The notes: generated by a model not told the origin, from the letters alone. A stretch of 64,000 bases of DNA from Palaemon carinicauda (GCF_036898095.1 NC_090765.1:27590903-27654902), one strand, 5' to 3'; shown: positions 51,414 through 64,000, counted from the stretch's first letter. Numbers and translations are program-made.

Positions 51414-51566
51414 ATGCGCACCTGCCCGGGACTCTCCGGCTGCCCTTGTGGAACATGTATGTCGATGGTTGAGACTGATCCTCACGCCCTTTGTCCTTCT
51501 TGCAGAGGTCAACAGTGTGATAGTGTTAACAAGTGTAGTGAGTGCAGGGGGTTTGCGCGACGGTAG
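51414..51566 (+). CDS. DIRS B gag N-terminal zinc module (50 aa)
   Basis: Short ORF MRTCPGLSGCPCGTCMSMVE, then DPHALCPSCRGQQC and KCSECRGFARR, ending at TAG 51564. The repeated C-x2-C pairs and the DPH.LC..C.G..C...C..C pattern are typical of DIRS gag N-termini. In an intact element the frame would continue; downstream frames from 51567 to 52100 fit that but are broken, so this is the start of a decayed gag. Confidence 0.6.
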   Translation: MRTCPGLSGCPCGTCMSMVETDPHALCPSCRGQQCDSVNKCSECRGFARR

Positions 51567-54500
51567 AAGAAGTCCATGCGGGATATTTCTCCTTCAAAGG
51601 TTGCTTTAAAGGGAGGAAAAACCCAAGGCCTCTTCTTCCATCGCCCAATCCTCCTCTGAAGCTCCTACTCGGTTGGTCTCTTACGAGAGATCGTTGAGTC
51701 ATAGCGTAGACCAAGTTATTATCAACCAATCCCGGGTCTTGAGAGATGATGTTGCTTCCCGTAGCGAAGCAGCCCCACCTCTCCCCCCGGGTGAGGCCTT
51801 GTCACTAACTTCCCTTTTTCAGATATGGTCTTCATTGGGGCTCACGGGTTCGCCCTCCAAGGAAGCCCTGCTGCAGTTCATTCGCATGGGTGCTTCTGTT
51901 AAGCAATCATCGTCCCCTGACCCTTCTCGACGTTGCTGTGTCAGAGGTGTCTCATGCGGCGTCATCCATCTCCTCTGCCACTTCAAACTCTACAGCTGTA
52001 CTGTAGCTGCTGACTTAGTTTCCCCCATTCCTGACCATCCTCCGAGGGGGAAACAAGTTCAACGTCGGTCTCTCCTGCAAGTGTTTCTATCCCTCGGGGG
52101 AGTTCACTTATAGAGACTCCTCTTCGGAGGACTGCTGACGGTCAGCTTGCTGATCCAATGGCCCCCAGAGGGCGTATCCGTCGGAAGGCTCGCCTTCCTC
52201 TTCGCCTTAGAGGTCTAAGAGGCGCCTCTTTGGTTCAATGTCATCACTGCATTCCTACGCAGAGGAGCCGCCGTCAGACCTTCATACATCATCCATCACT
52301 GCACCTGCAACCAGTCTTGTGACTTCGGTCCTGGACCTCTCTGCAGATCGTTCGCAATCTCTTACGGTGGATGGTTGTCCTTACAAAGGACACGCTGACC
52401 ATCCATCCTCCAGACCTGCCGACCTTCCATCATCATTCCTGTCTCCTGTAGAGCACACTGTAGCTCCACCAAAGTGCGCAGCTGCGCGCCATCACACTCG
52501 CCCTTGCGCACCACGTGCCCAGGCCTTTAGCGCTCACCAGCAGCTCGTCACTCTACAGCGCTTCGTCGTGCCCTTCAACCTGCTCGCCCTCACAGACGGC
52601 AGCAGCCTCACGCGCTTGCGCGCCAACACGCACTTACGCGCCAACGTACACCTCCACGTCAGTGCTCTCCTGCATGCCATGCGCCCATGATCACCTGTGC
52701 ACCCTGCGCGCGCACGCTCAGGGTCGTCCATGCGCCAGCACACCACAGAGTGCTTGCGCTCTCCTGCGCCCACGATCTCCTACGAGCCAGCACTCGTCTG
52801 CGGGCCAACGCTCTCCTACGCGCCAGCACCCTCCTGCGTGCCAACATGTGCGCTCTTCATCTCCCGCGCGCCAACAAATACCTGCGTGCCATCACTCTCC
52901 AGCGCACAAGTCTGTAGGTGAGACGACAACCACATTGCCGCCCTCACCTACGTGCCAACCTTCACCAGCGCGCCAGTGCTCGCCTGAACATTCGCGCTCA
53001 ACTGCGCGCCAACCGTCTCCCGCGCGCCACCATGTGCCAGCTGCGTGCCATCTCTCTCCTACAGACGCGCGCCAACACTCTGCGCTCGCCAGCATTCTCC
53101 CACGTGTGAGCGCCAATTCTCCTACGCGCGAGCGCGCGCACCAACAGGCACAAGCACAGATGCGTCATCTGGCAAGGTCGCCATCGCCTCATTCCCATCC
53201 CCACAAACGCATACCAGCGCGCACTGCGTGAGAAGGGAAACATTCTAACAGAGGGGTTCAGGATCCCTAAACTGCCTTCTAAGGAGGACCCAGCTATCAC
53301 AGTGACTCCTCGTAGGGAACCTTCGGTCCCTTTCCCTTCAGGAGATCGGTCTGACAGTGCATCCGTCAGCCAGCAGCCCTGGTTCAGTGCCTTAGTCAGA
53401 ACGGTAATATATGCTTTCAAGCCTGTCCTCTCTGATCGCTCATTAGAGCGACCTATAGTTCTAGACCTAAGGCACGGAACCATGGCTTCCTCTACCCCTT
53501 TGAAGAGGAAAAGAGGAGTTTCTGACGCGCTCACTTCCCCCAGGGCAAAGCTGACTCCATGCAAACCATCGAGACGAGTTCCTCCTGTTTCTCAGAAAGA
53601 CACTCCATCCTTGTCGGACGAAGACCTCCCGTCACCAGGGGAACTGTGCGAGGAGAGACACTTCCATCGCACCAATGGAGGAAACCTCTCTTCACACGGA
53701 GAGTTCCCCACAATCTGAGACCAGGAGGGACATGCCACACAGGTCATCGATGTTGGAGTCTTACCTCCTTCCTCGGAAGAAACCCAAAGAATCCAAAACA
53801 CTGCCAAGTCCTCTACTAGGGCTAGAATGGAGACAGCCAGCCACTCAGGGAATGTCCGCTACTCACCCCAAGAAGAGCCTTTGGGGGGATAGAAGGCGAC
53901 TTTGCTGCAAGTCCTACAGCAGGAGGAGACCAACAAGAGTCAGAGCATACATTCTGGCAGGTTCTGACTCTAATGAGGGTTCTCAATCGGTATTCCGACC
54001 CAGAGATCCCCCCTCGAGAGGGCAAAGACTCGGTCTTAGACCGCGTCTTTGGTACTCGGAAACCCTCAAAGACCAGTGCAGCCCTGCCCTGGTCTCAAGG
54101 GGTGAAGAGTACCAGGGACAAGATCTCCCAACAGCTCTCTGAGTTTGCCTCCTCCAACCGTGTCGGTACTACGAACAAGCTCCGCCCACCTCCTCGCGTA
54201 CAGCAAAGGAGGTACTTTGAGATCCTGGAGGAACCCAGTTCAGCTCTTCCTCTTCACCATTCACTGGAAGAGCTAACCAGGGGAATCCCTCTTGAGACTC
54301 TCCAACCGGCAGGTCTCGTTCTCGGCGACCGAGATCCTTAATCAGAAGGTCACCATGTACGTATGCTATGCAAGCTACGTCGTGGCTGGACATCTGGTTA
54401 GGGATCCTAGGTGTCCTGATACGATCCAAGGATTTTTCCAAGGAACGTGCCAGGAAAGCTATGAAAACCTTCCTTCTCCTAGGCACTCGCAAGATTGAGT

Positions 54501-54856
54501 TTCTTGCCCACCAAGTCTCGAACTTGTAGGCAAACACCATCTTGAAACGTCGAGATGCAGTGTCTGAGAGGTTCCACCAGAAGGTCCTTAGCGTTGAGAT
54601 AAACAGGCTCAGACATTCTTCCCTAGAGGGGTCCCATCAGTTTGAGCCTAATGATGTGGAACTTGCTGCTGAGAGGTGGAGGAAGTCTCATCAAGACTCC
54701 CTCCTCCATAGGGCTTTAATATCTAAGCCCTATAAACCTCGAGCACCCCAGCAGTTCTGTCCAACCAAGACCACAACGAAGACAGTGGTGTCTAAGCCTT
54801 TTCTTGTCAAAGACAGGAAAGGCAAAAAGTCCTCCATGGGAGGAAAAAAATCCTAG
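51567..54856 (+). pseudogene. DIRS B gag remainder
   Basis: Not open in one frame. Segments include a low-complexity part at 52430-53230 made of cgcgccagc/ctcctgcg-type units encoding Ser-Pro-Ala-Arg-Gln-rich hexamers (SPTRQHPPACQH), then an open stretch 53302-53718 with SDRSLERPIVLDLRHGTMAS, and a C-terminal part around 54300-54856 with YASYVVAGHLVRDPRCPDTI and, from 54542, a frame reading KRRDAVSERFHQKVLSVEIN, VELAAERWRKSHQDSLLHRA and a basic end. The last part resembles the gag core seen just before pol in other DIRS elements. Several frame changes lie between. Confidence 0.55.
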
Positions 54857-54904
54857 AGAGAGCAGCCGCTAGGATAGGTAGTCCCCCTGCGTTTCCACCA
54901 GTAG

Positions 54905-55798
54905 GAGGATGCCTATCAAAGTTCCTCAGACAGGTGGAAGCAACTCGGGGCCGATTCCTGGACAATCTCTGTGATCTGTCCAGGATATCGCGTCCTGTTC
55001 ATAACATCTCTACCTCCCCTGACCAGGAATTCATTGTCATTGAACTCCCTTGCCATGGGATCAGCAAAGGGGCAAGCCCTTCGGGCAGAAGTCTAGACCC
55101 TGTTGAAGAAGGGTGCTCTCCAAGAGGTCCTCGTCGGATCCCCAGGCTTCTTCAGTCGACTCTATCTTGTAAGAAAGGCGTCTGGAGGCTGGAGATCAGT
55201 CATCGACCTCTCAGCCCTGAACAAGTTTATCAAACTCACTCCGTTGTGCATGGAGACGGCAAACACGGTCAGATTAGCAGTAACACCGCAAGACTTCATG
55301 TGTACACTGGACCTAAAGGACGCGTACTTCCAGATCCCAGTCCATACGTCTTCAAGGAAGTACTTAAGATTCAGCCTAGACAACAGAAAGTACCAGTTCA
55401 AGGTGCTGTGCTTTGGTCTTTCCACAGCACCACAAGTCTTCACCTGAGTGTTTACCCAAGTGTCACACAGGATTGGCATCCGTCTCCTCCATTATCTGGA
55501 CAACTGGCTAATCCTAGCAGACTCGGTGTCAACCCTTCTTCAACACCGAGACAAACTTCTGAGACTTTGCCAGGATCTGGGGATCATGGTAAATCTCGAG
55601 AAGTCCTCTCTGCTTCCCACTCAAAGACTGGTATACTTAGGCATGATTATAGACACCATTCTCCACAAAGCCTTCCCATCAGATGACAGGATAGCAAGGC
55701 TGAGGAAGGTCGCAAAACCTTTCTCAGACGAGAAGAACTTCCAGCCCAATTGTGGCTACGTCTCCTCAGTCACCTTTCATCGCTGGCCCGATTGCTAG
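54905..55798 (+). pseudogene. DIRS B reverse transcriptase
   Basis: Broken frame. VGGCLSKFLRQVE gives way to a second frame with GADSWTISVICPGYRVLF, a stop, KKGALQEVL, GFFSRLYLVRKASGGWRS, VIDLSALNKFIK, METANTVRL, TLDLKDAYFQIPVH (first catalytic Asp), KYQFKVLCFGLSTAPQVFT, a TGA at 55445, then IGIRLLHYLDNWLILADS, DLGIMVNLEKSSLLPTQRLV and YLGMIIDT. The order is that of DIRS RT. The YLDD catalytic box reads YLDN, losing one of the paired aspartates, and the frame has two stops. RNase H does not follow directly. Confidence 0.87.
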
Positions 55799-56485
55799 CA
55801 TTCCAGTCATCAGCTTACTGATCACTAGATCACTGATGGGCAGCTCTTCTTTCTTCGATCATTGAACTCAGCTCGCTGATCTCTGACCAGCCCATATTCA
55901 GCTTGCTGATCTCTAACCAACCAGGAGGGAACATAGTCACCTTGCTGATCTCTAGTTCACCATCAGCTCGCAGACTGCCGATTCACCGATTATTGGCAAT
56001 TCGCCAGCAGTTCATGACTCGGACTTACTACTCAACCTCTGCCCGTAGTTCCCTAGATCAGAAGGTATGTAACATACTTCTCACTACTGGCTGTTCGCCA
56101 TCACACTAAAGTGATTGGCAAACGTTCAACAACCTTCATCAACGGCTTGTCGACAGGGAACTACTTGCGAGCACTCTCCAACTGTACAGTAACCATGATA
56201 CCCAACCGTTAACCATTGATTAACGTTCGCCAGATTGATTCTATTCTAAGGAATACCATCAATTCCATCAGGGCGCATGGTAAGGCTAAGCGTTGCCTTC
56301 CTTCTGTTAATTAAAGGAATTCTCTCTCGGGGAAGAATTCTTACACTGGGTATCGCGTCTAATCCTGTATACGACACGAGTCAAGACTCCAGCGTCAACA
56401 ATCTTCCATTCAAAAGGATCTGCAAGGAGCTGTCCCTTTGAGTCGATGTCCACACCATGTTTTGAGTTCGAACAAGGGCTAAGAC
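55799..56485. other. Spacer with short repeats in DIRS B
   Basis: About 55815-55990 repeats 'agctcgctgatctct' and 'cagcttgctgatctct' several times, degenerating after. The rest has no recognised feature. Confidence 0.5.
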
Positions 56486-56830
56486 CTCAGGTCTTCATTT
56501 GCACACTGGACCTAAAGGACACATACTTCCAGGCCCAAACCATCCATCTAGGAAGGTTGGAAGATTCAGTATAGACAAACAAGAAACACCAGTTCAGGGC
56601 AGTGTGCTTAGATCTTTCCACTACACCCATCCTGGTCCCACAGGATCGGCTTCTGTCTCCTCCGTTTCGGGACGCCTGACTAACCTTAGCAGACTGGCAA
56701 CCTTGCATTAGCACCGGAACTTCTGAAGTCTTTTTACCAAGATCGAGTAATCAAGGTAAACCTGCGGAAGTCTTCCCTCTCAGAAGATTGGTGTATCTAT
56801 GAATAATTCTAGACACCAATCTCCACAAAA
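56486..56830 (+). pseudogene. Second, diverged RT copy in DIRS B
   Basis: Parallels 55295-55680 block by block: 'cactggacctaaaggac', 'caccagttca.gg', 'tctttccac', 'ggatcggcttctgtctcctc' and 'cctagcagact/ccttagcagact', but with many indels and no long frame. It is an internal duplication of the RT or part of a second element inserted here. Confidence 0.65.
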
Positions 56831-57279
56831 CCTTCTCAAAAACTCCTATCCCGGAGTGACTTGGGTCTGACAGGAATCAGGCCCTTGATCCCCCAGACAT
56901 TCTGACTCCCTTGGGACCAGAAGTTTGGACGAACCTCAAGGGATGGGTGTCAGTCCAGAATCTACAGAGCGGTATAACCTTCTCATCCTTCCCCACCCCT
57001 CGGACTTGATGCTGTGCTTAGAACACACCAAAAGAAGAGAGGAGGGACCATAGTGCTGCACCACACGACCTCATCCCTCTTGACTTAGTCCGAAAGTACC
57101 TTCACTTAAAACTCTTAAGAGATGAAGGCCAACTTTCTGGTCCTTCAGCAGCCTCATCGGTTCCTAACAGACCACTCAGTGATGTGATGGATGACAACAC
57201 CACACACCACATAAAGGCTCACATCGGCAAGCAAGAAGGAACTTGCTCGTAGCCTCTTCCCATCTAACAGTATAAACAC

Positions 57280-57520
57280 TAAGATGGGCCAAAGTCCGTT
57301 CGGTACCACTATCAGGCCGCTTCATTCCAGGCTAGAAGAATGTGCTCGCCGACAATCTGTGCACAGCATCTTAAATAAGGTATACCGAATTGTTCTTGGA
57401 TCGCCTTGTAGCCGACAAAGTCCCGTTTTACGGAGTCCTCCAACTAGGGATCTGTTCGCAACGCCCCTGAACCTCAGGCTGCCGTTGCTCCCCAGCCCAA
57501 GACCCTAAGGCTCTCTGGCA
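57280..57520 (+). pseudogene. DIRS B post-RNase H segment
   Basis: Contains a frame with DLFATPLNLRLPLL, equivalent to LQIDLFATSDNKKLP of element A, which follows RNase H in DIRS pol. Upstream in another frame YHYQAASFQARRM resembles the block before N.LADALSR. It marks the true end of pol in element B. Confidence 0.5.
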
Positions 57521-58283
57521 ACAACGGTAGGTACAACAATGCCTGGTTTGTCTGGAGAAGGGCACTCAAGAAGGCTAGAATATCGGTCAGCCTCTCAAGG
57601 ACTTTCCTAGCTCTGCTATGGCATTACGCAGAATGGTTTCCAAACCTTTTGCAGCTCCTGATAGTCTCTCCAAGAGAACCCTCTCCACATCACAGACAAC
57701 CCACTGCGACACCTACCACAAGCTATAGCTTTGCTATGATTGTATGCCTGGAAACTACCCAGTACCTCTTTTGCGAAAAGGTTGTCTAGATATCTGAGGA
57801 ATTCCTCAGCATCAGTCTACCAAGCAGTATAACGTCTTGTGTGGTTGGTATCATGTGAAAGTCTCTCCACTCGATACCTCTATTCCAGGAATAGCGGAAT
57901 CCTTGAGTATATACAAGAGGAAAAGACCCCCTATTCAGTTTCAACAGGAAAAGATGATCACCCAACCTTGATCCTTCACCTTCAAACTGAAAGGAAGGGA
58001 CATCCTCTCATCGATAGACCTTTCCTAACTCATATGGACTTACAACTTGCCTTTCACCAGTCGGAATTGAGACCTTCCTCTCGGAACATGTTTCAAATTC
58101 TCTGATCTCTAAAGAGGCCTCCTTATGTTCCACTTCACCAGGCAACAAATTTTCACCTGATTTAAGAAGACAATGTTCCTACACACACTGACAGCAACCA
58201 TACGAGTCAAGGAACTTCATGGTCTCTCCGTCAACATCGCCCATTAATGAGAAGGGCGAAAGGCAATGTTCAGTTTCGTCCCT
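57521..58283. other. No recognised feature within DIRS B
   Basis: Expected position of a tyrosine recombinase, but no catalytic R, HxxR or Tyr block is visible in any frame. Confidence 0.45.
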
Positions 58284-58926
58284 GAGTATGTTGCCAGACA
58301 CAGTCTCTAGAGGTGACGGATCCTACACAAGTCTCCACTCGGTAACAGACGATCCAGATCATCCGTTACTGTACCCAGGGTAAGGTATGAGACTTTACCT
58401 TAAGAAAACGGCAACAGCCCACCCGGGTCCGTTCTCTTGTCATCAGCACTGGGAGAGACTAGAGGAGAATCACCAAAACATCATCGTGCAATGTCAGGGC
58501 CATAGCCATGCCCATGGTCCTTCTTAGCAGACTACTCTGTGATGCAGGTTTTACAAGAAAGGATGTGAATGCTCCAGGTGACTTTCATAACCTTTCTCCT
58601 GCAAGAGTATGTTGCCAGACACAGTCTCCAGAGGTGACGGATCCTACACAAGTCTCCACTCGGTAACAGATGATCCAGATCATCCGTTACTGTACCCAGG
58701 GTAAGGTATGAGACTTTACCTTAAGAAAACGGCAACAGCCCACCCGGGTCCGTTCTCTTGTCATCAGCACTGGGAGAGACTAGAGGAGGATCACCAAAAC
58801 ATCATCGTGAAATGTCAGGGCCATAGCCATGCCTTTGGTCCTTCTTAGCAGACTACTCTGTGACGCAGGTTTTACAAGAAAGGATGTGAATGCTCCAGGT
58901 GACTTTCACAACCTTTCTCCTGCAAG
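58284..58926. repeat. 321-bp tandem duplication in DIRS B
   Basis: The segment starting gagtatgttgccagacac at 58284 recurs at 58605 with very few differences (cagacga/cagatga, gagaat/gaggat, gtgca/gtgaa). Both copies end in 'cctttctcctgcaag'. Confidence 0.95.
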
Positions 58927-59479
58927 ACGTGACCCACAGGAACTCGATACGATCTCTATCGTTCCAGTGGTGGCTGCACAACAGCTGGTTGTATACCTCA
59001 AGCTCCTTATTGGACAAGTAGCAGAAGGTTGAGGGCACTGTTACCTGGTTTTAGTCTGCGTGAATGAAAAGATTTGACTGGCTCTTATTCTTTTCTTCAT
59101 CCTACCCTCTCATGGGGAAAGCAGCATCCTGGGTTCTCTGCATAAGCTGACCTAAAACCACTGCAGGTAAACCATGCTCCCTTTTGTACCTAGTATTAAA
59201 CTAATAGTTGCGTCCCCATTCCCTGGTGAGGTGGTATTGGTAAAGTCTTGGTTACATCAGGTTTTTCCTACAATAGACTCAGAATAACTTTACCTAGACA
59301 GTCACAATTCTGCATGTCTCAACACACAGCTTGCATAGGCCGCGGACCTTGCATAGCAAGGTTTTAGCGAGGGCAGGGACTCCTTATTTTTGAGTACTAA
59401 CATACTTAGATAAGGAGCCCCCGAGTAAAGCCAAAAGCCAGATTGGCAGGGACGTTCTTCCTTCCTAATGGGTGAGTCA

Positions 59480-59580
59480 CCCTAATAAATAGCGTGGTTT
59501 GTATTCCAGTTACGGAGCAAATGACAAATTCGTAGATGATTTGTATTTTTCCTAACTATACAAACCTTAGCTATTTATAC
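59480..59580 (+). repeat. Internal complementary region, DIRS B
   Basis: The first half (ggtttgtattccagttacgg) is the reverse complement of the left end at 51085-51120; the second half (ttgtatttttcctaactata) is the reverse complement of the right end at 59790-59825. Confidence 0.9.
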
Positions 59581-59632
59581 AAACTTGCCTGCCAGCCCTA
59601 TCCCCCTTGAAGTCCTACCTCCAAGCAAAGTG

Positions 59633-59790
59633 ACTAAATCACAGGTGTATAAATGGGATTGGTAGCAAGCTAAACCCCCCCCCCTCGCTAACTAGCGGTG
59701 TGGGTAGTTAACCCTCACTAGATTTTAATGGCTCGTCATTTCAGCTCCGCCGAAAGTATAACCTCTAATAAATACCTAAGGTTTGTATAG
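59633..59790 (-). repeat. Right inverted terminal repeat, DIRS B
   Basis: Partner of 51099-51258. About 35 bp beyond it belong only to the right end. Confidence 0.93.
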
Positions 59791-59796
59791 TTATGA

Positions 59797-61154
<1,358 letters not shown>

Positions 61155-61680
61155 TAGGGCACCAGTCTCCCAGTGAGATACTACCTGTAGAGAGTTATTG
61201 GGTCCTTTGACTGGCCAGACAGCACTACATTGGATCCTTCACTCTGGTTATGGTTCATTTTCCCTTTGCCTACACATACATTAAATAGTTTGACCTATTC
61301 TCTACATATTCTCTTCTGTCCTCATACACCTGACAACCCTAAGATTACCAAACAATTCTTCTTAGCTCAAGGGGTTAACTACTGCACTGTAATTTCTAAG
61401 TGGCTACTTTCCTCTTGGTAAGGGTAGAAGAGAGACTTTAGCTATGGTAAGCAGCTTCTCAAGAAGGACACTCCAAACTCAAGCCATTGATCTCTAGTCT
61501 TGGGTAGTGCCATAGCCTCTGTACCATGGTCTTCCAGTGTCTTGAGTTAGAATTCTCTTGCTTGAGGGTACACTCAGGCTCTGTATTCTTTTTTCTTAAA
61601 AGTTTTCAAAGTTCATATATGAAAGATTTATTTTAATGTTACTGTTCTTGAAATTTTATGTTAATTGTTATTTACTTATC
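61155..61680 (+). mobile_element. LINE 3' UTR fragment in NUDT21 intron 2
   Basis: The most complete 3' UTR copy here: 'cactacattggatcc', 'tctggttatggttcatttt', 'caaggggttaactactgc', 'ggtaagcagcttctc', 'cttgggtagtgccatagcc' and 'cttgcttgagggtacactc'. The final tail block and AAT run are missing. Confidence 0.82.
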
Positions 61681-62652
61681 TTGTAGTTTATTTATTTCCT
61701 TATAAACTTTAACAGCCACATTCCAGTTACGCTGAAATCATACTCTTATTAAGGGACTCAGGTTTGTATTGTTGTGGGAAATTGCAATTTTTGTAGTTAG
61801 AAAATTTGTCACAGTATTGTTCACTTGCATCATGTGGTCAAAACTTTCAGAAACTCCTTTTTCCCTATACAGTTATTCACACTAAGTATGGTGATCAAAA
61901 TTCACTTGAACAGTTTTCTGAAGAAACAAGTAATAAGATAAACCTGTAAATACACTGTAAAGGACAAGAAGGAAGAGCTACACGGGCTACACCTATACTT
62001 TGCACATGACCAGCCACTCATTGCTGGGGAATATTATATAGTGATGATACCAATGGGAGCTTATCTAAAATCTTGATCTTTTGATAATTACAGTATTTAT
62101 GGCATTTGTATTGGCCATACACATGCAACCCACAATTATTTATTGAATGGGGGGGGGAGACAGGCGCCTCTTTGTAATACCTGGCAAGCGACAGTGGATA
62201 TTAAACATATTTTAGTCGATTGTGTTGTTTCTAATCTTTAGAGGAGAGCAAATTTACTTCAGGACAAACCTTTTTTAAGAGATATACTGGGGGAAAATTG
62301 CAAAACCCTGAACATGAAAATATTTATACAGAGTATTGGGTTATATCATGAGCTTTAATTGATTTTATTAATTTATTTATTCAATCCTTTTAATCCCTCC
62401 TAATTTCACATTTAGATGTTATTGTATGAGAGTGGTGTGATTGGTTTTATAGGTTAAAATGTTACCAAATGGTGTGATTGTACAAGTATGATTGATTGAT
62501 TTTCATTATATAGCGCTGAATGGCTTTTGATGCCCCAATGCTTGGCTTAATGCCTAAATTTTATATTCAATTCAATTCATATCTTTGAAAAATTAGACCT
62601 TTGCAATGAGGTACCGGCTTATCTGAGTCGCCACTTGGTGGATCTCATGTAA
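61681..62652. other. NUDT21 intron 2, second part
   Basis: A G run at about 62150-62157 and 'gattgattgatttt' near 62486; no gene seen. Confidence 0.45.
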
Positions 62653-64000
62653 AGAAGGACGGAGCGGGAAACTCATGTCTACTTTGTAACAGGTCGCCTT
62701 CTTCATTTCAGCCCATATCACAGCTGTCACGAATTTTATCTTCCTAATACTTGGAGAATTGAACTCTTTGGTGTAGATGCAACAGTTCCTCCTTTACTTA
62801 AACCAGATGGATCAGTCACTCACTGTCCAAAGGAAAAGGCCACCCTTTTGGCTGATGTTTTTGACAGTAAACAGAGTAATGAAAAACTTGAACTTCCTCC
62901 TTCCTGTTTTCCTGAGGCTAAACTAACTAGTTTGGCTTTTCGATCTCGTGAGATTAAAGCTCTGTTGGTGGAGCTTGATGCTTATGGAGGTGTAGACCCA
63001 AATGGTATTTTTCCTTTGTTTTTTATAAAGACAGCAGATTTCTTAGCTCCAAAGTTATCTGTTATTTTGCGCAAGTTAGCAAGAAGAGGAGCTTTTAGCA
63101 CTAGTTGGAGAATTGGTAATGTTACTCCTCTATGTAAAAGTGTTTGTGGTAGCTCAAGTCCCACTGATTACCGCCCAATTTCCATAACTCCCATATTATC
63201 TAAAGTTTTTGAACGTCTTATGGCAAAACGTCTTAATAGGTTTGCTGAAGGTAATCATCTCTTCCCTAGTTTGCAATTTGGTTTTCGTAAAGGCCTTGGA
63301 GCATGTGATGCCCTTCTTACAATCTCCAATGCTGTACAGAAATCCCTTGATTGTGGTCGGGAATTTCGTATGATTGGCCTTGATTTTAGTGCTGCCTTTG
63401 ACCGTGTTAATCATGAGACCCTTGTTTTCAAACTGAAACAGTTGGGAGTGGGTGGGTCGTTTCTTAGCATTATTATTGATTTTTTAAGTAATAGATCTCA
63501 AAGAGTTGTTGTTGATGGGCACCATAGTGATTATAGGAATGTGATATCCGGTGTTCCTCAGGGTAGTGTTCTTGGCCCATTACTTTTCATACTATATACA
63601 CATGACATGTGGTTTGGCTTAGAAAACAAGCTTGTTGCATATGCAGATGATGCTACTCTCTTTGCATCAATTCCATCCCCTGAATGTAGATCTAGGGTTG
63701 GTGAATCCCTTAATAGAGATTTAGCTAGAATTAGTGCATGGTGCAAATTATGGGGTATGAAGTTGAATCCTAACAAAACTCAAAGTATGATTGTAAGTAG
63801 GTCAAGGACGGTGGCTCCTCAACATCCGGATCTCAGTATTGATAATGTTTCTTTAAATATGTATGACTCTTTCAAAATTTTAGGTGTGATTCTCGACAGT
63901 AAATTTACTTTTGAGAAACACATAAGGTCTGTGTCTTCTTCAATTGCACAAAAAATAGGCTTATTGAGAAAGTCTTTCAAGATTTTCGGTGATCAATCTA
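62653..64000 (+). CDS. Non-LTR retrotransposon reverse transcriptase (partial, open to window end)
   Basis: A frame open for 449 codons from after the stop at 62650 to the last base. The LINE itself probably starts near 62750 (LFGVDATVPPLLKPDG), in the linker between endonuclease and RT, so it is 5'-truncated. Blocks in order: SREIKALLVELDAYGGVDPN, DFLAPKLSVILRKL, SWRIGNVTPLCK, DYRPISITPILSKVFERLM, LQFGFRKGLGACDALL, MIGLDFSAAFDRVNHETL (first catalytic Asp), ISGVPQGSVLGPLLFILY, LVAYADDATLFA (catalytic YADD), WGMKLNPNKTQSMIV and FKILGVILDSKFTF. This is a Jockey/CR1-group RT. All catalytic residues are intact and there is no stop, which suggests a young insertion. It lies sense to NUDT21 inside intron 2. 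Its C-terminal part matches the minus-strand copy at 20.9-21.3 kb. Confidence 0.93.

Noticed and set aside
57521..59040. Tyrosine recombinase of DIRS B
   Set aside because: Checked frames around 57.8-59.0 kb; none shows the R, HxxR and Tyr pattern, so no claim is made.

Overview
This is an AT-rich, very repeat-dense piece of animal nuclear genome, most likely from a decapod crustacean (prawn or shrimp type). The reasons are long (TA)n, (GA)n and (AAT)n tracts, a LINE family ending in AAT repeats that I recognise as abundant in decapods, DIRS1-like tyrosine-recombinase retrotransposons (known to be widespread in decapods), and one clear metazoan gene, NUDT21, with GT-AG introns. There are no operons and no bacterial features. 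The species call is inference.

Layout. 1-14.4 kb: gene-poor sequence with many microsatellites, decayed LINE pieces (minus-strand RT relic at 6.0-6.3 kb; RTE-like C-terminal relic at 10.8-11.2 kb) and one weak candidate exon (9.4-9.6 kb, minus). 14.46-19.65 kb: a 5.2-kb minisatellite of about 38-bp units with higher-order structure. 20.4-21.3 kb: a 5'-truncated LINE on the minus strand. 24.2-24.8 kb: degenerate 162-bp tandem repeats. 26.46-28.86 kb: a second minisatellite of 38/39-bp units. 29.9-36.4 kb: a scrambled DIRS-like region with an RT fragment and a degenerate 720-bp duplication. 36.46-44.02 kb: DIRS element A, with gag, RT-RNase H and tyrosine recombinase all recognisable but broken, plus inverted terminal repeats and an internal complementary region. 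44.12-45.54 kb: a small cassette bounded by inverted 65-bp arms, carrying a THAP-type ORF on one strand and a converging reading frame on the other. 46-48 kb: nothing coding seen.

48.47 kb to the window end: the 5' half of NUDT21 (CFIm25, a subunit of the pre-mRNA cleavage factor that binds UGUA). Exon 1 (48467-48585) and exon 2 (59892-60092) are separated by an 11.3-kb intron that holds a second, more decayed DIRS element B (about 51.09-59.83 kb). Exon 3 was not found; intron 2 runs on and contains a LINE whose RT frame is open to the last base of the window.

The most interesting points are: (i) the THAP plus convergent-ORF cassette with inverted arms, a possible undescribed transposon type; (ii) two DIRS elements that both keep a readable internal complementary region, which lets the element ends be placed; (iii) insertion of one of them in a highly conserved housekeeping gene whose first exon is also bracketed by inverted LINE tails; (iv) two unrelated minisatellites with the same 38-39-bp period.
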